In this document: in pieces, positions 32,318 through 40,866 of the stretch
How the letters are laid out: each line of letters begins with the position of its first letter
Numbering within the stretch: the stretch's first letter is position 1
Assembly: GCF_000374805.1 (NCBI RefSeq)
Contig: NZ_KB895339.1
Coordinates: 140,484-204,483, forward strand
Reading direction: 5' to 3'
DNA length: 64,000 nucleotides
From: Chitiniphilus shinanonensis DSM 23277
Lineage (GTDB): Bacteria > Pseudomonadota > Gammaproteobacteria > Burkholderiales > Chitinibacteraceae
Notes under the pieces: generated by a model
The model's database searches: none
Told to the model about the DNA's origin: nothing
What the model saw: only the letters and a program-made list of their open reading frames with translations
Position numbers and translations under genes: made by a program

Positions 32318-32767
32318 TCAGGACAGATAGTCGGCGACGATCGCTTCGCCGCGCTTCACCTTTTCGCGGATCTGCGCGCTGAGCTGGCGGTTGTCCGCCC
32401 TGATCAGCTCGACCAGCCGCGTGATGCGCCGCGCCTCGGACTGGTCGTCGTGCCGGGCGCTCCACAACACGATCTCGAACAGCAGTGGAATCAGGTCCAG
32501 CCCCTTTTCGGTCAACAGGTAGCGGCTTTTGCGGCCATCTTGCTCGTCCCCCTCGCGTTGCAGAATGCCTGCGTCGAGCAACTGCTCCAGGCGTGAGGCG
32601 AGGATATTGGTGGCGAAGCCTTCCTCCGAGCGGAGGAATTCCCCGTAGGTGCGCTTGCCGCGGAACACGATGTCGCGAAGGATCAGCAACGCCCAGCGGT
32701 CGCCGAACGCCTCCAGGCCATAGTTCACCGGGCAGTGGGAACGGAGCGCTTTCTTCTGCTTTTTCAT
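32318..32767 (-). CDS. HxlR-family winged-helix regulator
   Basis: A 149-residue regulator with the HxlR pattern: SHCPVNYGLEAFGDRWALLIL (near the N-terminus, with Cys12 at the position of a redox cysteine in some members), RTYGEFLRSEEGFATNILASRL (recognition helix region) and GILQREGDEQDGRKSRYLLT (wing). The C-terminal helices (~95-149) would form the dimer. It is divergent from the SRPBCC gene, with tandem TTGCAAT repeats in the 83-bp gap, so it probably controls both. ATG 32767 is taken; a TTG 10 codons upstream would lie inside the repeats. Confidence 0.88.
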   Translation of the reverse strand: MKKQKKALRSHCPVNYGLEAFGDRWALLILRDIVFRGKRTYGEFLRSEEGFATNILASRLEQLLDAGILQREGDEQDGRKSRYLLTEKGLDLIPLLFEIVLWSARHDDQSEARRITRLVELIRADNRQLSAQIREKVKRGEAIVADYLS

Positions 32768-32791
32768 GAGGATGCACTCTATCCAAAATAC

Positions 32792-32805
32792 TTGCAATTT
32801 GCAAT
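32792..32805. promoter_or_regulatory. Tandem TTGCAAT repeats, candidate HxlR operator
   Basis: Two back-to-back copies of TTGCAAT lie in the short divergent gap between the HxlR regulator and the SRPBCC gene. Confidence 0.5.
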
Positions 32806-32850
32806 TGATGTGCCTATGTTGGGCAGCGCATCCTCACTGGAGATCACATC

Positions 32851-33309
32851 ATGTTCGACATCGTGCATCGCATCGGCATCAAGGCCCCCGCCACCCAGGT
32901 CTATGCCGCATTGGCTTCGTTGCAAGGGCTGGCCGGCTGGTGGACCGAGGAAGTACAGGGCAACGATCAGGTGGGCGGAAGAATCGAATTCACCTTCCGC
33001 GCGCTCGACGGCACGGTCAAGGGCTCCGCCGTGATGGCGGTGGAAGCGCTCGATCCCTCGCGACAGGTCGCCTGGCGTTGCGTCGAAGGGCCGGCGGAAT
33101 GGATCGACACCCGGCTGACCTTCACGCTGGCGGAACACGACGACCAGACCATCGTCCTGCTCGGCCACCGCCAATGGCGCGAGGAAGTCGAATTCACCGC
33201 GCATTGCAGCACCAAGTGGGCGATCTTCCTGCTGAGCCTGCGCGATTACGTGGAGAAGGGCACCGGGCGACCTTCGCCCAATGACGTCAAGATCGACGAC
33301 TGGAATTGA
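32851..33309 (+). CDS. SRPBCC/AHSA1-type ligand-binding protein
   Basis: A 152-residue protein of the START/Bet v 1-like fold: HRIGIKAPATQVYAALASLQGLAGWWTEEV at the start and the C-terminal helix CSTKWAIFLLSLRDYVEKGTGRP. Such proteins bind hydrophobic ligands in an internal pocket; some act in stress response or polyketide chemistry. GGAGA precedes the ATG. Its divergent HxlR regulator suggests induction by a small molecule, perhaps an aldehyde or quinone, but that is inference. An imperfect terminator-like repeat follows (33326-33335 with 33369-33378). Confidence 0.85.
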   Translation: MFDIVHRIGIKAPATQVYAALASLQGLAGWWTEEVQGNDQVGGRIEFTFRALDGTVKGSAVMAVEALDPSRQVAWRCVEGPAEWIDTRLTFTLAEHDDQTIVLLGHRQWREEVEFTAHCSTKWAIFLLSLRDYVEKGTGRPSPNDVKIDDWN

Positions 33310-33325
33310 GAACTGCTGCTGACGA

Positions 33326-33378
33326 TCCGGCCAGCAGAAAGGGTCCGGTCCGCCATATGAGGTCCGAGGCTGGCCGGA
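33326..33378. repeat. 10-bp inverted repeat between convergent genes
   Basis: TCCGGCCAGC (33326-33335) and GCTGGCCGGA (33369-33378), perfect arms 33 bases apart. It ends exactly where the next minus-strand gene ends. Confidence 0.5.
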
Positions 33379-33720
33379 CTAGCGTTCCTGCCAGCCCTCA
33401 TCGGGCGAGTTGCGATGCCATTGGCGCCAACCGTGGCAATAGGCGTGTTGCAGATAAGGTCCCCGCAACACCCGGGCATCCCGCTCCGACCCTGCATCCT
33501 GCCCCAGCAGATAGATGGCCTCGCACCACGCGTTGACCAACTTGCCGTTGCCCCGACCCAGGATATGGTCGGCGAGCACGGCGGCTTGTTCCACCGAATC
33601 GGCACGTACCAGAAAGCAGGTGTCGGCGCCGTTGGGGCCGCCCTGGAAAGCGTCGTCCGTATCGTTGCCCCAGCGGATTACTTCAAACAGGTGCATGGTC
33701 GAATCATTGTGCAGGGTCAT
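33379..33720 (-). CDS. Hypothetical protein, Trp/His-rich C-terminus
   Basis: A 113-residue soluble protein with no signal peptide or membrane segment. It contains HLFEVIRWGNDTDDAFQGG, a helix SVEQAAVLADHIL, and a C-terminal aromatic stretch HAYCHGWRQWHRN. I do not recognise the family. The in-frame ATG at 33696 (MHLFEVIRW) may be the real start, since homologous-looking order begins there and neither start has a clear ribosome binding site. Composition suggests a real protein: no Arg/Pro/Ala runs typical of chance frames. It stands next to the small membrane protein at 33855, in an AT-richer patch. Confidence 0.55.
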   Translation of the reverse strand: MTLHNDSTMHLFEVIRWGNDTDDAFQGGPNGADTCFLVRADSVEQAAVLADHILGRGNGKLVNAWCEAIYLLGQDAGSERDARVLRGPYLQHAYCHGWRQWHRNSPDEGWQER

Positions 33721-33854
33721 AAAAATGGGCTTGCGGCAATGGCAGTGAGTGAATTGTTGTTCGATTCCGAAGCGGTGGAGGTTTCAGCCAGATAATGGGG
33801 GCAACTCAGGAGCGGCTTGTATCGATACGTAGTATTTGGAAGGGGTTTTTGCCG

Positions 33855-34130
33855 TCACGCTCTCTTTTTTGGCGTAACGGTGTCGGGATAAAAGCGCGGT
33901 ACTAGCCACTTGTATTCAATTACCAATATCAAACCGGTAATTAGCAAAATTCCCGGTAACCATACCAGCGCGAAAGCCATCCATTGAAAATGCCAGTTCC
34001 AAGCATAGGAGTCCGGGTCCGGTGGACCAGCCAAGTATGCTTTGGTGGAAAAGTAGAACCATATTACTGCGCCCAGTGTCGTCAGCACGACTTGAGCGGT
34101 TGCGAGTATCCAGAATTTTGGCAAGCGCAT
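33855..34130 (-). CDS. Small membrane protein with two predicted transmembrane helices
   Basis: A 91-residue protein: helix 1 about residues 8-29 (ILATAQVVLTTLGAVIWFYF), a loop with PPDPDSYAWNWHF, helix 2 about 48-71 (WMAFALVWLPGILLITGLIL), and a basic C-terminus PKKRA. By the positive-inside rule the C-terminus is cytoplasmic. No family is recognised. The coding sequence is AT-richer than its surroundings, as is the region on both sides, which suggests later acquisition. No strong ribosome binding site is visible. Confidence 0.6.
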   Translation of the reverse strand: MRLPKFWILATAQVVLTTLGAVIWFYFSTKAYLAGPPDPDSYAWNWHFQWMAFALVWLPGILLITGLILVIEYKWLVPRFYPDTVTPKKRA

Positions 34131-34507
34131 GGCTGGTCTCTGGCGGTCATGGAAGCTACGAAACTATCAGAATCATTGATCTGCTGGCGATATTTGGCGG
34201 GTGGACAAAGCTGTGTGCTGGCTGCGCGCCCAGCCGCACTATTTTTTATGCAGCTTCGTATTTCGCATTCCTTGCCGGAACCGTTAGCTGGATTTTGGGG
34301 AGAGGTGGTTACGGCAAGTTTCATTGTCGAGCCTGTCCCAGCAACCGACAGACAGCCGCTGCTTCGGGATCGGACTCCCCTAAATCCCTGTATACTCGCG
34401 CGTTTTGCTTTTTCTGGAGTGTGTCCCGTGTGCCGGTTCGCGAGTAGGGGAAGGATGCCGTCCACCCGCTCGGGCGGCGCGGGGCGTGTAGGAAGATGGG
34501 GAATTCG
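34131..34507. other. 377-bp AT-richer intergenic region upstream of rimO
   Basis: No gene is supported; open frames here have no convincing start or composition. The last 120 bp hold a probable rimO promoter: TATACT at 34391-34396 preceded by TG, without a clear -35. A GC-rich segment and the ribosome binding site GGGGAA lead into rimO. Confidence 0.4.
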
Positions 34508-35830
34508 ATGAGCAACGCAACGCCGAAAGTTGGATTCGTCAGCCTGGGCTGTCCCAAGGCCCTGGTCGATTCCGAGCAGATCATCACGCAGCTGCGGGCC
34601 GAAGGCTATTTGATCTCGCCGTCGTACGACGACGCGGATCTGGTGGTGGTGAACACCTGTGGCTTCATCGATTCCGCGGTGCAGGAAAGCCTGGACGCCA
34701 TCGGCGAGGCGCTGGCCGAGAACGGCAAGGTCATCGTCACCGGCTGTCTGGGTGCCAAGGGCGAAGGCGACTTCGTCCGCGAGGCGCACCCCAAGGTACT
34801 GGCGGTGACTGGCGCGCACGCCAAGGACGAGGTGATGCAGCACGTGCATGCCGCCTTGCCCAAGCCGCACGATCCCTTCGTGGATCTGGTGCCGCCGGCC
34901 GGGGTCAAGCTGACGCCCAAGCACTATGCCTACCTGAAGATTTCCGAGGGCTGCAACCACCGTTGCACCTTCTGCATCATCCCGTCGATGCGTGGCGACC
35001 TGGTCAGCCGGCCGATCCACGAGGTGCTGCGCGAGGCGGAGAACCTGGCGCGCGCCGGGGTGAAAGAGCTGTTGATCATCTCGCAGGACACCAGCGCCTA
35101 CGGGGTGGACGTGAAGTACAAGACCGGCTTCCACAACGGCCGCCCGGTGCGCACCCGCATGACCGAGCTGTGCGAGGAGCTGGGCAAGCTGGGCATCTGG
35201 GCCCGCCTGCATTACGTCTACCCGTATCCGCACGTGGACGAGGTGATCCCGCTGATGGCGCAGGGCAAGATCCTGCCGTACCTGGACATCCCGTTCCAAC
35301 ATGCGTCGCAGCGCGTGCTCAAGCTGATGAAGCGGCCGGCCAACAGCGCCAACGTACTGGAACGCATCAAGGCGTGGCGCGAGACCTGTCCGGATCTGAC
35401 CATCCGCTCCACCTTCATCGTCGGCTTCCCCGGCGAAACCGAGGCGGATTTCGAAGAGCTGCTGGCCTTCCTCGACGAGGCGCAGCTCGATCGCGTCGGC
35501 TGTTTCACCTATTCGCCGGTCGACGGCGCCACCGCCAACGACCTGCCCGATCCGGTGCCGGCCGGGATCGCGGAGGATCGCAAGCGCCGCTTCATGGAAA
35601 AGCAGGCCGCGATCAGCGCCGCGCGCCTGCAGGCCAAGATCGGCCGCGAGTTCACCGTGCTGGTGGACGAAATCGACGACGAAGGCGCGGTAGCCCGTAC
35701 CTGGGCCGATGCGCCGGAAATCGACGGCCTGGTGTATTTCGACCCGGCGCCGGGCATGCAGCCGGGCGATTTCGTCAAGGTGCGCATCACCGACGCCGAC
35801 GAGCACGACCTGTGGGCGGAGCAGGTGTGA
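34508..35830 (+). CDS. rimO: Ribosomal protein S12 methylthiotransferase RimO
   Basis: A 440-residue radical-SAM enzyme that adds a methylthio group to Asp88 of ribosomal protein S12. Two iron-sulfur sites are complete: Cys15, Cys51 and Cys80 in the N-terminal UPF0004 domain, and Cys149-x3-Cys153-x2-Cys156 ([18 protein letters not shown]) in the radical-SAM core. A C-terminal TRAM domain (about 375-440) binds the substrate protein. ATG 34508 is preferred to 34496 because GGGGAA stands at the right distance; at 34496 the AGGAAG abuts the start codon. Confidence 0.97.
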   Translation: MSNATPKVGFVSLGCPKALVDSEQIITQLRAEGYLISPSYDDADLVVVNTCGFIDSAVQESLDAIGEALAENGKVIVTGCLGAKGEGDFVREAHPKVLAVTGAHAKDEVMQHVHAALPKPHDPFVDLVPPAGVKLTPKHYAYLKISEGCNHRCTFCIIPSMRGDLVSRPIHEVLREAENLARAGVKELLIISQDTSAYGVDVKYKTGFHNGRPVRTRMTELCEELGKLGIWARLHYVYPYPHVDEVIPLMAQGKILPYLDIPFQHASQRVLKLMKRPANSANVLERIKAWRETCPDLTIRSTFIVGFPGETEADFEELLAFLDEAQLDRVGCFTYSPVDGATANDLPDPVPAGIAEDRKRRFMEKQAAISAARLQAKIGREFTVLVDEIDDEGAVARTWADAPEIDGLVYFDPAPGMQPGDFVKVRITDADEHDLWAEQV

Positions 35831-35846
35831 GCCGGGGCGGGGCGTG

Positions 35847-36629
35847 ATGGATACCAGCTACGAACGCCGCTTCGGCGGCATCGCCCGCCTGTACGGCCGC
35901 GCCGCGCTGGAGCGGTTTCGTACCGCGCATGTGTGCGTGATCGGCGTGGGCGGCGTCGGGTCGTGGGCGGCCGAGGCGCTGGCGCGCTCGGGTATCGGCG
36001 CCATCACCCTGATCGATCTGGACGACATCTGCGTTTCCAACACCAATCGCCAGTTGCCGGCGCACGACGGCAATTTCGGCAAGGCCAAGGTATTGGCGCT
36101 GGCCGAGCGGCTGCACCTGATCAACCCGGATTGCACGGTGCACGCGGTCGAGGATTTCGTGGTGGAGGACAGCCTGGAGGCGCATCTGGGGCGCGGCTAC
36201 GACTACGTGGTCGACGCCATCGATTCGGTGCGGATCAAGGCGCAGATCATCGCCTGGTGCCGTCGCCACAAGGTGCGCCTGATCACCACCGGCGGCGCCG
36301 GCGGCCAGACCGATCCGACGCAGATCCGCATCGACGATCTCACCCGCACCACGCAGGACCCGCTGGCCAGCAAGGTGCGCAACCTGCTGCGCCGCGAGTA
36401 CGGCTTTCCCAAGGGCGACAAGAAATTCGGCGTGGAGTGTGTGTATTCCACCGAGCAACTGGTCTATCCGCAGGCCGACGGTTCGGTCTGCGCGCGCAAG
36501 CCGGAAGGCGAGGGCGGGGGGCGGCTCGATTGCCAGGGCGGCTTCGGCGCCAGCCTGGTGGTGACGGGCAGCTTCGGCTTCGCCGCCGTGTCGCGCGTGC
36601 TGCGCAAACTGGCCGACAGCGTCGCCTGA
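35847..36629 (+). CDS. tcdA: tRNA threonylcarbamoyladenosine dehydratase TcdA
   Basis: A 260-residue E1-like ATPase that dehydrates t6A37 of ANN-decoding tRNAs to the cyclic form ct6A. The nucleotide-binding motif GVGGVGSWAAEALARSG lies at residues 33-49, LIDLDDICVSNTNRQ at about 55-69, and DYVVDAIDSV at about 118-127. It also has the later KKFGVECVYSTE segment. ATG 35847 is 17 bp after rimO; a GTG one codon upstream is also possible. Both enzymes modify the translation apparatus and probably share a transcript. It converges with the MFS gene. Confidence 0.94.
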   Translation: MDTSYERRFGGIARLYGRAALERFRTAHVCVIGVGGVGSWAAEALARSGIGAITLIDLDDICVSNTNRQLPAHDGNFGKAKVLALAERLHLINPDCTVHAVEDFVVEDSLEAHLGRGYDYVVDAIDSVRIKAQIIAWCRRHKVRLITTGGAGGQTDPTQIRIDDLTRTTQDPLASKVRNLLRREYGFPKGDKKFGVECVYSTEQLVYPQADGSVCARKPEGEGGGRLDCQGGFGASLVVTGSFGFAAVSRVLRKLADSVA

Positions 36630-36657
36630 TCCGCGAGGCGGCGCCGGTCGGTCCGCG

Positions 36658-38196
36658 TTACGCCAACTTGCGTTGCGCCGCGATCACCACCGCCGCCAAC
36701 GTCGCCAGCCCCAGCAGCAACCAGTAGAGATCATCGCAGGCCAGCAGCAGCGCCTGTTGGCCCAACTGCCGTTCCAATAATGCCTGCGCGGCCAGGTGGG
36801 CGTGCGGAGCGTCGTAGCCCTGGGTGAGCAGCCAGCCCTGCATGCGCGCCATCCAGTCGCCGATCACCGGATTGTCGAGCTGCACGGCGGCGGAAAGCTG
36901 CGAATGCGTGGCGAACTGGCGGTTCTGCATCAGCACCGCGGCCAGCCCCGACGACATCGAGAACGCCAGTTGCCGCATCAGGTTCTTGCTCTGGTAGCCG
37001 TGGGCGAAGTGGGCGTCGTCCAGACCGCGGAAGGTCAGCCCCGCCACCGGGATCACCAGCAGCACGCCGAACAGGCCCTTTGCCACCAGCCCCGGCAGCA
37101 GCCAGGCCAGCGAAGCATTGGGCGGCAGCGAGGCGAACCACCACGCCGACACGCCGATGGCGACGGCGCCGCCCAGCATCAGCGGCTTCTTGCGCGGCAA
37201 TTTCGCGCCCAGTTTCAGGTAGAGCATGATGCCCAGCAGACTGACCAGCGCGGCGAAGCTGTTGAGCTGGCCCGCGGTCAGCGTCGGCATCGCCAGCGCC
37301 TGTTCGGCCAGGATCGGGAACAGATAGCTGCTGAAGTTCGACAGCACGTAGTAGAGGAAATACAGCCCCAGCCCGGTCAGGTAGACCGAGTTGTGCAGTG
37401 GCCGCAGATGCAGCACCGGCGTCTGGTGGTGCCATTGCTGGTAGAGAAAGCCCAGCAGCAGTGCGGCGCCCAGGCCGATCAGCAGCGCCAGGCGCAGCGG
37501 ATGGGCGAAGATGTCGTAGCGCATCTCGCTCAGCGCCACCTGCAACGAAATGATGGCGCAGGCGAACAGCAGCAACGGCTGTAGCGCCAGCGCGGTGGCT
37601 TCGTTGCGCGGCTCGGCGTCGGGCAGCAGCAGGTAGGCGCCGGCCGTGGCCACCAGCGTCGGCGGCACGATGCCGAGAAAGATGCTCTGCCAGCCATACC
37701 ATTCGATCAGCGCCCCGGCCAGCACCGGGCCGACCACCGAGGCGCCGAACACGCCGATCATGAAGTAGCGCACCGCCCGGCCGCGATCCACGCCCTTGAA
37801 CATCAGGTTGACCAGCACGCGGCTGCTGGTGAACAACGCGCCGCCGCCCAAGCCCTGGACGAAACGCGCGGCGATCAGCTCGTTCAACCCATTGGCGGCG
37901 GCGCTGCCCAGCGCGCCCAGCGCGAACAGCGACAGCGCCACCGTCAGATAGCGGCGGTAGCCGAAGCGATGCGCCAGCCATTGCTGCTTCACGATCATCA
38001 GCATGCTGCCCACCGCGTAGGCGGCCAGCACCAGCGCGAAGTCGCGCGGCGAGGCGCCGATGCCGCCCATCACGTGGCTGGCGGCAAACACGAACATGGC
38101 GTTTTCCATGAACTCGACGCCGGTGATCAGCGCCAGCAGCGCCATCGCCAGGCGCTTCTTCTGGAAGCGGACCCAGGCATGCAGGCGGCGGGTCAC
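36658..38196 (-). CDS. MFS efflux transporter (DHA2-like, 14-helix)
   Basis: A 512-residue membrane protein. The first helix contains LAMALLALITGVEFMENAMFVFAA; the antiporter-type stretch and IAARFVQGLGGGALFTSSRVLV resemble motif C-like regions of drug:H+ antiporters. About 14 hydrophobic segments can be counted. The start is a GTG at 38196, four bases overlapping the stop of the MarR gene (GTGA), so the pump is translationally coupled to its likely regulator. The substrate is unknown; MarR-MFS pairs usually respond to the phenolic or antibiotic compound they export. The extreme C-terminus ends AAQRKLA. Confidence 0.85.
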   Translation of the reverse strand: MTRRLHAWVRFQKKRLAMALLALITGVEFMENAMFVFAASHVMGGIGASPRDFALVLAAYAVGSMLMIVKQQWLAHRFGYRRYLTVALSLFALGALGSAAANGLNELIAARFVQGLGGGALFTSSRVLVNLMFKGVDRGRAVRYFMIGVFGASVVGPVLAGALIEWYGWQSIFLGIVPPTLVATAGAYLLLPDAEPRNEATALALQPLLLFACAIISLQVALSEMRYDIFAHPLRLALLIGLGAALLLGFLYQQWHHQTPVLHLRPLHNSVYLTGLGLYFLYYVLSNFSSYLFPILAEQALAMPTLTAGQLNSFAALVSLLGIMLYLKLGAKLPRKKPLMLGGAVAIGVSAWWFASLPPNASLAWLLPGLVAKGLFGVLLVIPVAGLTFRGLDDAHFAHGYQSKNLMRQLAFSMSSGLAAVLMQNRQFATHSQLSAAVQLDNPVIGDWMARMQGWLLTQGYDAPHAHLAAQALLERQLGQQALLLACDDLYWLLLGLATLAAVVIAAQRKLA

Positions 38197-38678
38197 GATC
38201 GCGGCGACTCCAGCGCCTGGTTCATCGCGGCCAGGTCGGCGACCAGCGCGTCGATGCGCGCTTCCGGCAGCGCCGCCCAGCAGGCCGCGTAGGCGGCATG
38301 CACCGCCGGGCGGGCGCCTTGATAGCGGGCGCGGCCCGCGGCGGTCAGCTCCAGGTCCAGGCTGCGGCGGTCGCGGTCGGAATGCCGGCGTCGCAGCAGC
38401 CCGGCGCTTTCCAGGCGGTCGAGCAAGCGGGTGATCTGCACCCGGCTGGCATCCAGCGTCACCCCCAGTTCCGACGGGTTGAGCGACGGGCCGTCGGTGT
38501 CGAGCACCGCCAGCGCCAGATAGCTGCGCATGTCCAGCTCGTGCGGTGCCAGCGCTGCATTGATGCGCGCCTCCAGCAGGTGGCCGACGCGGAACAGCAG
38601 CCGCGATGCGCGCACGGCCTGGCCGGGGGCGTCGGGATGTTGAGCGAGGATCTGGCCGATGCGTTGTTCGAACGACAT
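38193..38678 (-). CDS. MarR-family transcriptional regulator
   Basis: A 161-residue winged-helix regulator: VGHLLEARINAALAPHELDMRSYLALAVL, then LNPSELGVTLDASRVQITRLLDRLESAGLL (helix-turn-helix) and RRHSDRDRRSLDLELTAAGRA (wing). It lies directly before, and overlaps, the MFS gene. The palindrome TTTCA-AA-TGAAA just downstream of a TATAAT promoter box, 11 bp before the start codon, is a likely site of autorepression. The usual model is relief by a small molecule that is also a pump substrate. Confidence 0.92.
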   Translation of the reverse strand: MSFEQRIGQILAQHPDAPGQAVRASRLLFRVGHLLEARINAALAPHELDMRSYLALAVLDTDGPSLNPSELGVTLDASRVQITRLLDRLESAGLLRRRHSDRDRRSLDLELTAAGRARYQGARPAVHAAYAACWAALPEARIDALVADLAAMNQALESPRS

Positions 38679-38688
38679 GTCGATAAAG

Positions 38689-38705
38689 TTTCAAATGAAA
38701 TTATA
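38689..38705 (-). promoter_or_regulatory. MarR promoter and operator candidate
   Basis: On the minus strand TATAAT (38705-38700) runs into TTTCATTTGAAA (38700-38689), a palindrome with 5-bp arms placed at the expected start site. No good -35 was found. Confidence 0.5.
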
Positions 38706-38818
38706 TCGATTGTAGCAATGCGCCCGGTTCGCCGCCAAGGCCCGGGCGTGGCGATATGCGGCCGAATGGACGTCATCCGCGCCGTGTTGCCCGGGCTGCC
38801 TGTGTCCGCCGATGTCGC

Positions 38819-40444
38819 TTAGCGGACGTGCGCCAGGCGATCGATGTCCTCGGACAGGCTGTACAGCACGCCTTCCTCGATCACGCCATACAGGCGGCCG
38901 AGGAAGTCGTCGGCGGTGCTCAGCAGCAGGTTGCGTTCGCGCAGCGGCGCCTCCTGCGACTTCAGGTAGCGCACGATGGCGTGGGTGGCGGACAGCATCA
39001 GCCGGTGGTTGCGGGTGCGGCGCGCGGTATCCACCGCGCGTTCCACCGCTTCGGCGTAGCGGTTGCCCAGCATCAGCTGCACGGTCTGCTTGTTCAGCTC
39101 GGCGATCTCCGCGCCCAGCTGCCGCACATAGCCGGCCCAGCTGGCGCGTTGGCCGCATGCGCCTTCCAGCAGGCCGGAGACGTACTTGCTGGTGATGAAG
39201 CGCTCGGCGATGGGCTTGAGCCAGCGGTAGGGTGCGTTGGCCGGATTGGTCCTTTCGCCGGGCACCGACGGCGCGCAGATGAAATCGGCGGTCATGATGG
39301 CGCTGACCGCCAGTTCCAGCGTGAACTCGCTGGACAACACGAAGTCGGCGAGCGGGTCCAGCTCCTGCGCTCGGCCGGAGAACAGCGCATTGGCCAGCAT
39401 GCCTACCACCTGGCCGGCGAAGCTCTCCTTGCGCCGGCCGATCTCGCTCAGCATGCGCAGATAGCGGTCGGCGTCGGCGTGCGCGTTGTCGCGCTTGGCG
39501 GCCAGCGCCAGCTGCAGCACCGTTTCCGGCGCCAGCGCGGACGAATTGCCGCCATAGGCCACCGCGCGTTCCAGCATCGCGCGCGCCTTGGCCGGCTGGC
39601 CGAGCATGCTGGCGAGGTTGCCCGCCTTTTGCAGCCGCGACACGTTGTTGGGAGCGATCGACAGGCACTGGTCGTACACCGCCATCGCTTCGTCCAGCCG
39701 GCCATCCGCCATGTAGAGCGCGGCCAGCTCCTCATAGGCATCGACATACTGCGCGTGTTCGTCGATGGCGCTCTTGAGCATGGCTTCGGCTTCGTCCTTG
39801 CGGCTTTGCCGGTTGTACACCCGCGCCAGCCCCAGCTTGGCCCACGGCACCACGCGACGTTGCAGGATCTCCTCGAACACCTTGCGCGCAGCGTCGAGCT
39901 GACCGTCTTCCAGCAGCAGGGTGGACAGGATGCGTTGCAGGTCGGCGCGGTAGGGCGCGTCAGCGGTGGTGGTCAACAGTTCGCGTGCCAGTTGCAGCGC
40001 GCCGGCTGTGTCGCCGTGTGCGATCTTGTCGTACAGCGGGCGCAGGTACTGTTTCTTTTCCCAGGCCAGCGTCAGGCGGTCGGCGAGGCGGGCGCCGCTG
40101 AAGGGCTTGATCAGATAGTCGTCCGGCCCGACCTCGGCCACGGCCACCACCTTCTCGTAGCTGGCTTCGGCGGTGATCATGAACCACACCGTGGTCAGCG
40201 GCAGCTCGCCGGTGCGGCGCAGTTCCTCCAGCAGCTCCTGGCCATTCATGCCTTCGCCGAAGTGGTAATCGCACAACACGATGTCGTACTGGCCGTTCTT
40301 CAGCCGCCGCCGCGTTTCCCCCACGCTGCTGGTGAGATCGACGCGCGTGATTCCCAGGTGGCCCAGGGTGAGGCGCACCGACTGGCGAACGGTCTGGGCG
40401 TCGTCCGCGACCAACACGCTGGCCTGGATCAGTGGCACTGCCAT
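38819..40444 (-). CDS. Response regulator with CheY-like receiver and TPR-containing output region
   Basis: A 541-residue protein. The receiver domain (~8-125) has all phosphorylation residues: Asp14/Asp15, Asp59 in IVLCDYHFGEG, Thr91 in FMITAEAS and Lys113 in YLIKPF. The rest (~130-541) consists of TPR-like helical repeats (for example GQLDAARKVFEEIL, DEAEAMLKSAIDE, GRLDEAMAVYDQCLS) with no DNA-binding or enzymatic domain, so output is probably protein-protein contact. No histidine kinase is adjacent. The ATG 40444 start begins just before receiver homology (PLIQASVLVADDAQ). Confidence 0.88.
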   Translation of the reverse strand: MAVPLIQASVLVADDAQTVRQSVRLTLGHLGITRVDLTSSVGETRRRLKNGQYDIVLCDYHFGEGMNGQELLEELRRTGELPLTTVWFMITAEASYEKVVAVAEVGPDDYLIKPFSGARLADRLTLAWEKKQYLRPLYDKIAHGDTAGALQLARELLTTTADAPYRADLQRILSTLLLEDGQLDAARKVFEEILQRRVVPWAKLGLARVYNRQSRKDEAEAMLKSAIDEHAQYVDAYEELAALYMADGRLDEAMAVYDQCLSIAPNNVSRLQKAGNLASMLGQPAKARAMLERAVAYGGNSSALAPETVLQLALAAKRDNAHADADRYLRMLSEIGRRKESFAGQVVGMLANALFSGRAQELDPLADFVLSSEFTLELAVSAIMTADFICAPSVPGERTNPANAPYRWLKPIAERFITSKYVSGLLEGACGQRASWAGYVRQLGAEIAELNKQTVQLMLGNRYAEAVERAVDTARRTRNHRLMLSATHAIVRYLKSQEAPLRERNLLLSTADDFLGRLYGVIEEGVLYSLSEDIDRLAHVR

Positions 40445-40536
40445 GTTTGCGCCTGATAGGTGAAAGCTTTCACCGTTACTATCGCCGCATGCCTGTTTTT
40501 TTGCTTGGATTTGCGTTGTGCGGTGCCAAAACGAAA

Positions 40537-40562
40537 CAACCCCGATCTTGCGATCGGGGTTG
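40537..40562 (-). terminator. Terminator of the tRNA-Leu pair
   Basis: CAACCCCGATC (40537-40547) pairs with GATCGGGGTTG (40552-40562), and on the minus strand TTTCGTTTTGG follows, just beyond the 3' end of the second tRNA. Confidence 0.85.
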
Positions 40563-40572
40563 CTCAATTCGG

Positions 40573-40659
40573 TGGTGCCCAGGAGAAGACTCGAACTTCC
40601 ACGCCCGTGAAGGCGCTAGGACCTGAACCTAGTGCGTCTACCAATTCCGCCACCTGGGC
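40573..40659 (-). tRNA. tRNA-Leu (anticodon CAG), copy 2
   Basis: Read on the minus strand, an 87-nt tRNA with encoded CCA (40575-40573). The acceptor stem GCCCAGG pairs with CCTGGGC, the anticodon stem CTAGG/CCTAG closes loop TTCAGGT giving anticodon CAG, and a long variable arm is present, as in class II tRNAs. It decodes CUG, the dominant leucine codon of this GC-rich genome. It differs from copy 1 by one base in the variable arm loop (GGGC instead of CGGC). Confidence 0.95.
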
Positions 40660-40708
40660 ATATGCCTTGTCAGCATATATAAATCTCTTCATGCAAGCGT
40701 GCGTGGTA

Positions 40709-40795
40709 TGGTGCCCAGGAGAAGACTCGAACTTCCACGCCGGTGAAGGCGCTAGGACCTGAACCTAGTGCGTCTACCAATTCCGCCACCTGGGC
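40709..40795 (-). tRNA. tRNA-Leu (anticodon CAG), copy 1
   Basis: An 87-nt tRNA on the minus strand with encoded CCA, 49 bp upstream of copy 2 and identical except for one base in the variable arm. The two copies most likely form one transcript, ended by the terminator at 40537-40562. The promoter would lie in 40796-40866, the gap shared with divergent rnr; I could not place its boxes with confidence. Confidence 0.95.
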
Positions 40796-40866
40796 CACGC
40801 GCTACGCTAGAATCAATCCGGCGTGTGCTGCACGAAGAAGCAGGATTATCTGGAAACCAAAAAACA

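Noticed and set aside
33984..34511. 175-codon plus-strand frame before rimO
   Set aside because: Antisense to the small membrane protein and no ribosome binding site or homology.
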